Part shown: positions 24,481 through 35,678 of the stretch, piece by piece
Position numbering within the stretch: position 1 is the stretch's first letter
Layout: the number at the start of each line of letters is the position of its first letter
Source: Anopheles merus
Taxonomy: Eukaryota; Arthropoda; Insecta; Diptera; Culicidae
Assembly: GCF_017562075.2 (NCBI RefSeq)
Contig: NC_054083.1
Location: forward strand, 47,057,942 to 47,121,941
Direction: 5' to 3'
DNA length: 64,000 nt
Notes under the pieces: generated by a model
Database searches by the model: none
Seen by the model: only the letters and a program-made list of their open reading frames with translations
What the model was told of the DNA's origin: nothing
Position numbers and translations under genes: made by a program

Positions 24481-25286
24481 CATGTCCATGTTGCTCAGCT
24501 TTCCCAACTTCAAGTGATACACGTTCCAGCCAAAACCAAAACAACCCGTGCCGCATCTGACGTGTGTTTTCGAAGACAACAATTGTGAAATTGAAATGGA
24601 CAGTGTACCAAAAACGGCTTGGCTTGTTTGTAAGTGGTAGACAATCGTGTTTTTCAAATCGAGGATTGCTAGTTGACTGTGGACAGTTGTTAATTGGAAT
24701 GGAAAACCCTGTAAATTGTGTAAAATTTTGTGTAATTCATCAATACAAAAGATTTAAAAATATACATATGTGTTTAAACGAAACAAATCTTGTTGTTTAT
24801 TTCATCGATGACGCTTGCTTGAAAATAAAACACAAAGAAAAATAATCCCTGGCATCGTGGCATAAGGAAGCTGCTTAGGCGCTGTTTGAAAGACCCACAT
24901 AGAACTTTGATGCTGTTTATCTACTGCAAAAGGCGAATTAGAGCAGCGATCTTTAGCGTGCCAAAATGAGCTGCTTAAGCAATTCTGGCTATTAGGGTGG
25001 GTGAACGGCATTCTACTGAATTTTATACATGAAATTATGTTCTTCAGACTCACAAATTCTATTCTTTTTTAAATTTCTCGCCTCACTTAACTTCTCGAAC
25101 CGTATAGACACTGCTGCAGTACAACACGACCCCTCTACTGTACTGACAGCATCCTCCCCGATTCCACCTGTCACCTCAACTGACAGTTTGGTTTCTGTTT
25201 TGGTTTTTTCCACTCACTGTCAAAGGAAAATATCTGGCCGCAGCAAAATCGCACCGTGTCTGCGTACGGGAAAATCGAAAGCAAAA

Positions 25287-26163
25287 ATGAGCCTATTCCT
25301 GCGTTCAGTGGCGAGAGCTGGTGCTACGCAATGGTAAGCTACTGCCGAAAGTGCCAAAACACAAACTACCCCTTGATGAAAGCAAGCATCAACAACAACG
25401 AACTTCCCTTCATGCCACTTGCTCCTCCCGGCTGGATGAATGGTTGTGTAATCGAAATTGTTTTGTGAGAACTGATATCCTTTTTCTCTTCCCCTTTCCC
25501 CCCAGGATGCGTGCATCACTCTCGACGTCATCGATCGCGTTCAAGGATCCGAAGGCACAAAAGGAAGCCCCGATACTGGACGCTAGCGTTGTTCTCGCCG
25601 ATGCAGAGGAGCGTGCCCGTGACCACCTTCCCACGATCACGGTGCCGACCAAGGTTAGTGGATGGTTGTTGTATGGTGAAAAAGAGGTACAGCAAATCCA
25701 GCAACCAAACACATGTTCGCCTTCACTTTCAGGTCGATATTAGCCCCATTACTGGCGTGCCGGAGGAGCACGTGAAGGAGCGCCGGGTGCGCATCTTCAT
25801 GCCGGCCAAGAACGCGATGCAAAGCGGAACGGACAACATCCACCACTGGAGCATCGAGTTCGATAACCGCGAGCGCTGGGAGAACCCACTGATGGGATGG
25901 TCCTCGACGTGAGTGTTTGCGTTTGCGGGGAACGTTGCGAAAGTGCATTTTGTTGTAATTTTCATCTTTCACCACATTCTAGCGGTGATCCACTATCGAA
26001 CATGCGCGTCGACTTCACCAGCGCGGACGAGGCGATCGCCCACTGCGAAAAGAACGGCTGGAGATGGTTCGTGGACAAGCAGGAGGTGCAGAAGAAGCCG
26101 CGCGTCAAGAACTACGGCATCAACTTTAGCTGGAACAAGCGTACCCGCGTGTCGACCAAGTGA
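25287..26163 (+). CDS. NDUFS4: NADH dehydrogenase [ubiquinone] iron-sulfur protein 4 (complex I 18-kDa subunit)
   Basis: Four exons: 25287-25333, 25506-25653, 25733-25908 and 25983-26163 (TGA). All introns are GT-AG and the frame stays open, giving 183 residues (the human protein has 175). The N-terminus MSLFLRSVARAGATQW is Arg-rich and hydroxylated, as in a mitochondrial targeting peptide. The core contains RVRIFMPAKNAMQSG, then WSIEFDNRERWENPLMGW, DEAIAHCEKNGW and a C-terminal KNYGINFSWNKRTRVSTK, all hallmark NDUFS4 segments. The subunit is an accessory component of the N-module arm of respiratory complex I, at the inner mitochondrial membrane on the matrix side. Human loss causes complex I deficiency. 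The final RVSTK resembles the C-terminal site discussed as PKA-phosphorylated in mammals. The gene faces the coiled-coil gene on the minus strand tail to tail. Confidence 0.97.
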
Positions 26164-26237
26164 GAAAGGGTTTTAAAGAAGAAGAAGAAGAATCGTGGAC
26201 ATCAAACAAACCGGTGCCGTTGTTAGCTATCGTTGTA

Positions 26238-26243
26238 AATAAG
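26238..26243 (+). promoter_or_regulatory. Possible NDUFS4 poly(A) signal variant
   Basis: AATAAG, 75 bases after the stop codon. No canonical AATAAA is seen nearer, so this is a guess from position. Confidence 0.3.
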
Positions 26244-26374
26244 AGACACCTCCTTGAAATTCGTGTCAATGAACTAACGTGTTTTCTCCATCCTATAGTA
26301 TGCCGGTCGTTTCTTTCCCCTTCTTCAAAGCCTCCTTTTCGGTTTGGGAATGAAATATTCCCTTCCTCGTCAAG

Positions 26375-26380
26375 TTTATT
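26375..26380 (-). promoter_or_regulatory. Possible poly(A) signal of the minus-strand coiled-coil gene
   Basis: AATAAA on the minus strand, about 230 bases beyond the stop codon at 26612-26614. If used, the 3' UTR would approach or overlap the NDUFS4 3' UTR. Confidence 0.45.
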
Positions 26381-26611
26381 CAAGTTCATCAAAGCTTACG
26401 GGCTAAAACGGTTCAACGGTTTAATTCGAACAGGCACTGTGCGCCAGGCATCTGATTGAGTTCAACTTGAAGCTGATTTCACGATCGCCGCATACAACAA
26501 CAACAAAAAAAAAAGTCCAACTAACGGTTACTTTCATTCAAAATGCTCCTACTAAAATGGACGGAAAAAGTACAGAAAAAAGAAGGCGCTTGAGGTAACA
26601 ACACAATGATT

Positions 26612-29600
26612 CTAATAATTCTTCGAATATCCCGATGGACCACCATCCATCTGTAGCTGTTCCAGCTGCAGCTGCTTTCGGATCGCCCCGAGCTGCGTCA
26701 ACACACGCGTGGATCCTTTTTCATTCACTTTGGTCCGTTCAACGGCGGGTACCTGTTTGAAAAAAAAGCAAAGCTGTTGTTTAAGAGTTCCTTTACCACT
26801 TCCCATTTCTTTGCTTTTCTTACCTCCCATTTTTTCTCCATCAGCTTCAGGGCGTCACTTTTCAGATTGTCCGGTCGATCACTTACGTACACTTTCGGGG
26901 GCGAAAGCGATGGAAGCAGTGGTCCGGTTTTGTTCCCCTTCGCACGATCATTGCTGTGCTGCTCCTGCTCACGATGATTAGGGTGCTGTTGTTGATGATG
27001 GTGATGAGAAGAATGATGATGATGGTAATCGTGGTGCTGTTGCCCATTACTGTTGCCCTTTCTACCATTGCCACGCTTCATCCAAAGCGTGTTGTAGTGT
27101 CGCACGTACTTGGCAATCCGGTCATCCATCAGATCGTCCCCGACGGTGGCGGACGAAGTTTCCCCGTCCCCATCGGACAACAGTGGGCTGTCGGGCGGAG
27201 CGTATCGGGACGATTTCGCCCCTCCCGATCGCAGCTTATTGTCCACAAACACCTCCCCGTTGCGGATGTTCACGGTGAAGACCGGTTCCGGTGGCTTCTT
27301 GCTCGGATGGAACAGCGAATCCTTGTCGATGTTGAGCGAGAACGGTGGCGGCTTGCGGTAGTTGTTGCGCACAATCACCGGATTCAGCACGTCCAGGTCG
27401 CCGTGCTCGTTGTCACTCTCGTGATACTGGATGTCGATCACCTTGAAGGGGTTCTTTTGCGACGGTGAAATGGTGGCGCCGACCGCCCGATGTACCTGCA
27501 CATCATCGTCGTCCGTTTCGAGTGGGGCGCGATGATGCCGCCGCTCCGTGTGCTGATACTGCTGCTTCTTCGGATGGTAGAGGAAGTTTTTGTTCTGTTG
27601 GTCCGCCTCCGTCGACAGGGTGCAGACGGCACACAGCGATGCTCCCTTCGTTCCATTCGTCGCTCGCTTCATTGTCCGTTCGCATCTTATGCAGCGACTG
27701 TTGGCGTCCTCTCCCCGCTTGCCACCATTGTACGCCTCCGGTCGTTTACACTTGGCGCAATGCTGCCGGCGCTTGCTGTGCTTTCCCAGCGCGGGCTGCA
27801 ATGGAAGACGCGACCGATCACCGTCCGCCCGGCAGCTCTTACAGTACTGGAACCGATAATCGTCCACCGCTCCTCCTCCTCCACCTCCCACCATCACCGA
27901 CGTGTCGGCCGTCGTTTCGCTGGAAGATTCATAGTCCTCCTGCTCGGTGGACAGGGCGAGCGCGTTCGTAGAGACGGCTGGCGCAACCGACACGAACGGA
28001 TGCAGACGGGTGGTGGGTTGCTGTTTCTCCTGCTGCTGTGTGGCCGAGTTGCTTATGTACCGCTGGTACGCCGCCTTTGTCCGCTCGTCGCCGGAAGAGA
28101 AGGCACCACCGTTCGGCTGCGGAACGGTTGGCTTGGTCTCGGAGGAAGCAGCCGCCGCCGCGGCGGCTTTACCGCCATTTTCCGAAAATGCTTTCCGCTG
28201 GCCATCGTACGGGTTGAAGACTTTGTGATCGTTCTCCAGGTTCGCGAGCAGCTGCAGCCGGCGGATGTGGTTCTGCTCGTTGGCGATGCGGATCTTCTCG
28301 CTGCGCAGCCGCTCGTGCTCGAGCTGCTCCTCTAGCTGCATCGTTTTCAGCTGTTGCTCCAGTCGGCTTTAATGGGTTAAATTCACAGTTAAAAAAGAAA
28401 GGAATTCGAGAGTTTGGTAGAGTAAAAAACCCGACACTAAATGAAACAAAAGGAGTGAATTCGCGTGAGCGATTTTTGGCCCTAATAGGCTCGTGCCAAT
28501 TGCAATGAGATAAGAACGATTTTTGAGGTCATTATTTTAGCAACAAAAAAAGCAACAATTTAAGAACCATTTCTTCTCACAAAAAGGCTCCATTATTAAG
28601 CTTTCCTTTTAAGCTAAATGCCCCACTCCATGATCGTATGTAATTACCCCCAAATGTAACATAACCTATTGCCTTAATCGTTGTGTGCGTGTGAAAGCCT
28701 TTAAAAAAAATCCAATTATGCTCGCCTTCCCTCCCCTCCTTCGGCTCCCGCCTCTCTCTCTATACCTGGTCAGCATTTCCTCTTCGAGCTTTTCCTTCTC
28801 GCGCAACCGTTCGACCTCTTTGCGCTTTTCCTCGATCTGCTTGATGAGCTCCTTCTGGTATTCCAGCTTACGGCGGCTTTCCTCCTGTTCGATAGTGGGG
28901 TCACGCGTTGGTTGAAAGAAAAGACAGTTAAATTAGTTTCAAATTAAGCAGAAAAACAATGCAAAAAAGTATCAAATTCCGCCACGAATGCTTGTTAAGA
29001 GAAAAGACGTAAAATAGTCCAAAAATTTTGTTTCGTTTTCAAAAACTAACTAATTCTCCCCCTCCAGTATACGTACATCGGCCAACATCCTGTTCCTGCG
29101 ATCGATAGTGTCTGTGTTAAGAATGGTAGGCAGATCAGTATGGGCTAAATCTTGGATCAACTTCTCACGCGGGCTACCTTTGCGGTAGTTGGAGTTCCCC
29201 TCCGCCACCAGCGACTTGCCAAAGCGGACCTGTGGTTGACCAGTGGCACCACCACCACCACCAGGCCCACCAGGACCAGTGCCAGCAGCAGCCGGCGGGC
29301 TTGTAGGAGCGTTGCCAGTTCCCTTCTCATTGGTTGCTTCCGTTCCGCCGGGTGATTTGCCCGTGCCGTACTTCTGCATGTACTGCTGGTGTTTCGTCGT
29401 CACTTCCGGGATCTACAACAAGTGTGGAAAAGTGTGTTAATTGATTGATCATGAGTAAACAAAAAAAGCGGGTGTGTTTTTCCTAAAATTTGTGCCAGTA
29501 CGAGAAAGAAAGGAAAGAAAGGGAATTGCTTTACAAAATCAAACTAAAACTAAGTGGGGAGTTTGTGACCTCGTGTGACTTTACAACACTAATATTTACT

Positions 29601-32600
29601 ACGAAATTTGCACCGTGTGTGCCTCTCTAAAGTAAGGTGATGATAGAGCGCGAGGCCGAAGTAAAAAGAACCAGAGGATAGTTTACCGCGTTAGCAATGA
29701 AATTTACATTTTTCAAATACTCTTGATACTCCTGCTGGCGCGTACGGGACAGGACCGTTTTCTTTTCCTTCTGCTTTTTGTTGAAACTCGGAAAGTACGA
29801 AAAGAACGTATCCGAGACCCACTGTTCCATCTCATCCTGCAAATGGAAGAAGAGAAAGAGAAAGAGAGGGAGGGTTGATTAAACTATATTATTGGAAAGG
29901 AAATTCATTAGATGTTGGTTGTTGCACGCACAATCGGGAATCGGAATAGCGTTTTAACGTCCTGTCGGTGTGCGTTTCATTCCCTGAAATAGGTAGTGGT
30001 TCGGTAAAAACGGAATCAGATATTTATAGATGAATGTAGCGGTACGATTATCATTTGCATAACCATTTTGGTGGCTGACGCGTCACATGCATTCACTTGA
30101 GCGCCCAGTACGATATTGATCCAAGTAAGAAACATGTTTTGTACGTTAATGATTGCCCTTTAAGGAAGCACAGAAAAGGGCATAAAAACCATTGATGCCT
30201 TTGTGAAGTCATTTTCTAGTAATATTAAAGAGAAAAGCTTCATTTCGCGCTTGTACTGTCTGCCATTGCACACCTTCAAAGGCCACCAGTGTTTAGGGCG
30301 CGGCATTCAATGCTATCGTCGGCAAGGATCTACTAAACGGAAGGTAAACACACTGCACAAGTTGAATGCCAGCCACTCTCATAAACATTTCATTTCCACG
30401 CCACACGGCAGCGAAAGTTTCAATTTACATTCCTCACAAGCGTGTGTGTGTGTCTGTCTGCATTGTATATTGCCGTATTTTCATAATGATCATGTAAAAC
30501 CACCCATTGCGGCCACACTAGGTAGCTTTTAGTCGCCAGCTTTCCCAGCGGACATGTCCCCCATATCCGTACCTTTGGGACGTGGCGTTAAACGTTTCCA
30601 TGTACCACTTGTGTTCGTTTCTATCTGTTTTTGTTTGTTTTTAGTTTCAATGTAGGGCTCAGGCAAAAAGGCTCGTCTGCACAGGAAGTTGCAAACTAGC
30701 GACTACCGGAAAAGCGGCATCGCACCATCTCAACGGGCAACCAAAGCCCAACAAACATCCAGTGGCACAATGAACCCTCTCTATCTCTCTCCCATTCCCG
30801 AGTTTGTTAGATAATGGAATTGTTTTTTTACAATTACAACCGATGTTGTAATTTAAAAAGTTGTAAAGTTTATCAACCCCGTGTGAAAGGTACGCCGCAG
30901 CGTTAATACTCACGAGGTAAGCGGTCCGCTTTAGCCGACTACAAACTATTCTAAGCTGGGAGCTTTTTTACCTTCTTTCTCCCATCGCCCATCATCCCCC
31001 TGTTTTACTTAGGGTGTTGGTGCGATGTGTATGAATGTCCTATGGAAGTTACGAGGCACGAGCTGTTCGTGACGAGGTCTGTTGAAAAATGTAATATCAT
31101 CATCAACGCGCCACCACAAACCCATTGCCACCCATTTCCACGCTATGCCAGTCTACTGGCTACTGGTAATGGTGGCAGCAATACGAAATAATCACTTTCC
31201 TACAGCCCTACTCACCAGACACTAAGGTTCTTGAGCGGTGGAAGGTTGACGTTTGAGGTTCGTACTGCCCCTTTATGAAATTGAATATTATAGTTTTCTT
31301 GTAGTGGAAATTGAAATTGTGCAGAGTTTCCTACAAAAAAAAGCTTCAAAAGTAAGGATATTCCAGCAGTGTTTCATGGTCGTTTCAAGACACACTTAAA
31401 GCCTTCTTCAAGGTTGACTTCCCTTTTAGTTAAGTGGCTACTTCCGGCGTGGGTTAAGCTGCCAATTATCTTGCGGATTTTGATGGAATAGGAATTTTGT
31501 ACATCCATTTGTTCAACTTCAGCATGTTTTTGGGCCCGATAGACGGCGGCATGCATTGGACACAATTCGAAGCATTAAATCATTCTCGTCCAGTTGGTGG
31601 AGCCTTGTGCTTTGTAACGGTTTCTGAAGTTTGCTTCTGATTGTAATGCTTGATGTACCAATGGTTTCAGGAAAAACAGAGGATATCGTTTGTCTAAAAG
31701 AATAGACGTAGGCTTCTAGAATTTCTTTAAAATTCCTTTTTGTAGAGTCATTTCAAGCCTGCAAAACGTATTAAAAGTGCTAAATATTATTAGATAGCAA
31801 CAATGCAATGTTAAATTACGATAAAACCAATAAAAATACGAGAACCTGCAAACAGAAAATGACCTCCATTTCACCCATTTTCTTCAAACCAGAACACCTT
31901 TCCGCCATCAAAAAACTCGTTTACCGCAACATAATGCTTTCCATCCGTCAAAATAACGCCTTGCCATAAGTAATCTGTTCCTGCCGAACCACAGGTCTGA
32001 GACGTCCGACTACACCCTGCCTTCCCGCCACGTCGACGGTAGGTCTCGGTCGATATAATAACATAATATAATAACACACACACACGTCACTCACTCATAT
32101 TCCCGCAGCAAAGTCCCGTGTTGGGGGAATGATCTCAAAACAGGCGAAAACAGGCGGAACCTTTTAAGCACCCAAGGGAAAAAGTGGTATTATAATTTTC
32201 AATCGCCTGACTAAGAAAAGTATGCCCTCCTCTTCACGGTCACTGTGCGCTTTTTTTTTGCCCAACTGTACTACAAAATTGGGTTTGTAAATTTAAAATT
32301 CCATCATTGAACGGGTAAAAGAGGAACGGTAATATGTAGAGCGATGAGGCCTCGGTTTTTGCTTTGGTTTCCGTTCAATGGAGCTTTTCTTTTTCGGTGT
32401 AAAGGAACCAAGACATTAATATCTTAATTACTGGTTGCAATGAAGCAATCATTAACATTCCTTTTAATTTAAAACGATTATATTCATTGTTGGCAGCCCT
32501 TAAACGAAAGAAAAGGAAATGATGTACGATTAAAACGCTTTCATTTAAAAGCTCTCGCTACTATCCCAATCCGTGCCACTTTGCTTGCCGTCGGCCACAC

Positions 32601-35426
32601 ATACCGTATAGACTAAGAGCCAATAAGTGGTCCGGGTCCTACATCTTCTCCCAATTAATATGCGATATTCTCCACCTTTCCCATTCCTTTCCAATCTCCA
32701 AACGCTGCATTCGACCCGCGACGATTGACTGACTGCGGCTCCGCGCGGTGACACTGATTCGACTATGCCGGCAGGATCTGTTTTCTCTCCCCCCATCTTG
32801 ATTTTATGTCAAGTGCGATGGCCAGGAATTGATGCCGACGAATTTAGGACGGAATTGGAATTAATTTCCAATTTCTAGATGCCCACTACAGAACGCCCGT
32901 TTAGATGAGAAATGGTCGGGACATGTGCGAGGGGGGGAGAGCCAGTCGGACGGACGCCGTCGTCTGAGCTTGAATCATTTGTGGAGGGGTGGCTGGTGGT
33001 TGATTGTCAACGCAATATGCATCGCGGTCAACTTGGGCAACGTTTGAGGAAGTAAAGCTTTGGCTTGTACTACTACAGTGGGACACAGGACCAATATATT
33101 TTAGGCCATCGTGTACTGGCGATACCCATCAAACGTCGTGAGCCAGTTTCATTCTCCCCCCCCTGGCTGAGATGATCTGATTCCATCCCATTCACGAGTA
33201 CCTACACATTACGTACGCAACACGACCCCCACTCGCGAGTAGGATCACTTTGGAGGTTAGTAGAGCGTGTGAGTAAACCTAGAAAAAGACTACCACTACC
33301 AAAAACATTAGGCTTCAGAATTGCATTCTTGCGCAGAATAATTTGTGATGGTTTTTGGCTCTTTTGGGGTGCGACGGGGAAGATAAATTATGTGCCGAAT
33401 GGAGCGAGAATGGGAGCGTGATTCCAATGTTTTGGTATTAATTAATTATAGTTTTTTTTCGGGTTTGCATTGTCATACGTGAAGGACAGATTGGGGCGAC
33501 GATGGTCAATTCGATCGATAGGAGCTAAAAAACCGTATAGACGTACAAGACGTGTTGTACTTTTACATAACCAGCGGAAGATAATTATGACAATGTACGC
33601 TTATTTGTATACAAAATAGAGCTGATAATCGTAAGCTTTTAAAGATGTACGTATAAATCTGCTTCCAATCGACTTAATTACTTAATCATTAAGCAAGAAA
33701 CTGTAAGATTTGAATCGCCTGCATGAATGAAATCGACAATTTAGGTAAATTGCGAATAAATCAATTGCGCAAAAGGCAAATAAAGCTGATTGAATTCAAT
33801 TTCGCTTGCACAAAGGACATGTTTTTCCTTTCCAATTACCGATATGTATCGGTAGCCTTCCTCCAGGCGAGTTTGTTGGCGATGAATAGACAAATAGAGA
33901 TTATTATCATTCTATGATCGTTAACACACCACCATGCCGGGTCGCGTACTCGCTTCTCTATGTCAGCTGAGCGTAATGAACATTCTGGATTGAAGATTTA
34001 CAAGATTAATTTACGATCGAAACGATAGAAATTGAATGTAAATGGTTAACCATACACAATAATCTTTTATCTCCTATGTCGAAGCTCGTAACTTTAAACA
34101 CTTAGTTAAATTTAATATCGTAAACACAATCTTCATAAGAAGGCTTTACTCTACTTGAACATTATCTGCTGATCGACGATCATGCCACGATCCCGTTTGA
34201 ATAAAAGCAAAACTCAGTAAGCTGTTTTTATTCGGACTTTCTCAGAGTTCAGATTGCAGTTATGACAACGAGTAAAGCGAGATATCAAGGACCATTCAGT
34301 GAACCACTGCTTTTCCCCGAAAAGTGAAGCATTGTTTCGTCCTCTTCCCACTTCTCCTCCTCACCAAGACGTATCACTCAATGGGTTGAGAACTCGACTT
34401 AAACAATGGCACAGATCCCGTTACCGGCAAAGCGATGAGGCTTATTTAATGAATTTAATTCAATGCGTCACTTACTGTCCCGCACCAATTCCAAGGTAAT
34501 CCAAAGTGATCGGATCTGAAGAAGTTCGAGCGGCAGTGGGGTGGTGATGATTATCAATGAATGGTTTAGCACATAATTAAACATATAATCGCATTTTTTG
34601 TTTCACTTCGTCAACACCATTAACACGCAACTTATGAACTTGCCGGCTAGATAGTAGTTGCACAAAAAGGAACGCACAATCGGAATTGGAAGACAAGCCG
34701 AAACGGTTCAATATCGGCAATCGGATACGGAGAAAACGTACGCGCACGGCCACCGTGGTGCGGTGTATGTCTTGCCAAGTGGTCGTCTTGGAAGGCACTG
34801 GCAGTCAAACGGTTCTCGAATCACACCGACCGACCTCTGCCTAACGGCAGGACGTTCGTTCGGAAGCCTTCGCTTTTTCAAAAAGGAATCGACGAGGAAA
34901 GTCACTGCGCCGAATCCGTGGCCAGTTCGTGGCGAAATATTGTATTTATCCCACAATTACTACTCACCTGTTGCGGCGACATTTGTTTCGCACGGGCTGC
35001 CGACGGGACTGTTGCTGGTGGTGGTGATGGTGCTGCTTCGGTTGGTGTCGTCGGGGTGGCCACAACATTGCGTACCCGGTGGTCCATGTTTGTCCATGAA
35101 TCAATAGAGCTGGACGAAGGCACATTTCGCTCGCGGGGTGCTTTTCCGCTTGGACCGGCTTTCACCTCGGGTACGGTGGCCGTTTTCTTACTAAGCTGAG
35201 AGTTGACCTTTTCCTTCGATAGCTTATCGTTGGCGGGACAGTTGTCGCTAGCTATCTCTTCCACGGAATCAACATCCTTTTGCAATTCTTCCGCGCGGGA
35301 AGGTATATGTTGTGTGTGTGGGTCTTCCTGCTTGATACGCTGAATACGCTCCTTATCCAACTCTAGTAACTGCCTTTGCTTCGCTATAAACGCTTCTAGC
35401 TCCTTCGAGTATTCAGTGTACGACAT
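26612..35426 (-). CDS. Coiled-coil protein resembling centrosome and spindle pole-associated protein 1
   Basis: Six exons in transcription order: 35426-34968, 29836-29687, 29412-29077, 28884-28766, 28366-26824 and 26752-26612. All splice sites are GT-AG and phases agree, giving 915 residues. The start is the ATG at 35426 (context CACAATGTCG). An in-frame TTG upstream is not a start. The N-terminus SYTEYSKELEAFIAKQRQLL and a RTRQQEYQEYLKN segment recall CSPP1. A charged coiled coil spans about residues 316-400 (KELIKQIEEKRKEVERLREK), followed by a FNPYDGQRK motif and poly-Ala. Four CxxC pairs lie at about 530/533, 558/561, 580/583 and 600/603, followed by a His-rich tract near 800. CSPP1 proteins bind microtubules at centrosomes, spindle poles and cilia. 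The assignment rests on segment resemblance only. Splice structure is firmer than the name. Confidence 0.72.
29837..34967 (-). other. Large intron 1 of the coiled-coil gene
   Basis: 5.1 kb between donor GTGAGTA (34967-34961) and acceptor TTGCAG (29837 side). I see no coding exon on either strand. Small open frames such as 31374-31565 minus and 32901-33086 minus have no splice partners or recognisable domains. The DNA is mostly AT-rich with short CA and pyrimidine runs. It could hold enhancers or an alternative promoter. Confidence 0.55.
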
Positions 35427-35678
35427 TGTGTATCTTTCAACAAACAACTCAATAAAATTTTAACTTTTTTCAACAAATCTGTAGCACAATGCAATCGACC
35501 GTTTACAATTTCCGAAAAATGAAGCCGTTGTCTTGGCATTTCCCGTTGACAGTTCGGGGCTGTCAGTTTGCTTTGTTGTGCTGTGAGTACGCATTGTCCA
35601 GCTCCAACAGTCACGTGGAGGACATATTATATTCAAAATTGGTTTTTGCTGTGCTATAAGGGAAACATCGTTTTCTTT

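Larger units (their letters stand above)
21539..24711. mobile_element. Long-TIR element M inserted at TA in repeat R
   Basis: Inverted repeats of about 200 bp run from 21539 to 21738 and from 24511 to 24711, beginning CAGGGTTTTCCATTCCAATT on each arm. TA flanks both sides (21537-21538 and 24712-24713). The uninterrupted sequence TATCAGTAAATTGTG in the inner R copy (near 23400) is the empty site. Without the LTR insertion M is about 0.67 kb and nearly a long hairpin, with no transposase reading frame. It is therefore a non-autonomous foldback or MITE-like element. Confidence 0.9.
21158..24997. mobile_element. Outer copy of repeat R, split by nested insertions
   Basis: The left part (21158-21538) begins CCCAAATAGCCAG. 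The right part (24712-24997) ends CTGGCTATTAGGG, its imperfect inverted partner. Joined at the TA, the copy is about 665 bp and matches the inner copy at 23037-23691 almost base for base. The interior has degenerate tandem blocks of the form TACTTTGTGGCTGATTAA. It has no coding capacity. Its flanks (ACA and TGG) do not show the 3-bp duplication seen at the inner copy. The right edge lies 289 bp before the NDUFS4 start codon. Confidence 0.85.

Noticed and set aside
31374..31565. Minus-strand frame with a vaguely ankyrin-like MHAAVYRAQKHAEVEQM string
   Set aside because: Only a few residues match, there is no repeat continuation and no splice partner. It lies in an intron of the coiled-coil gene.
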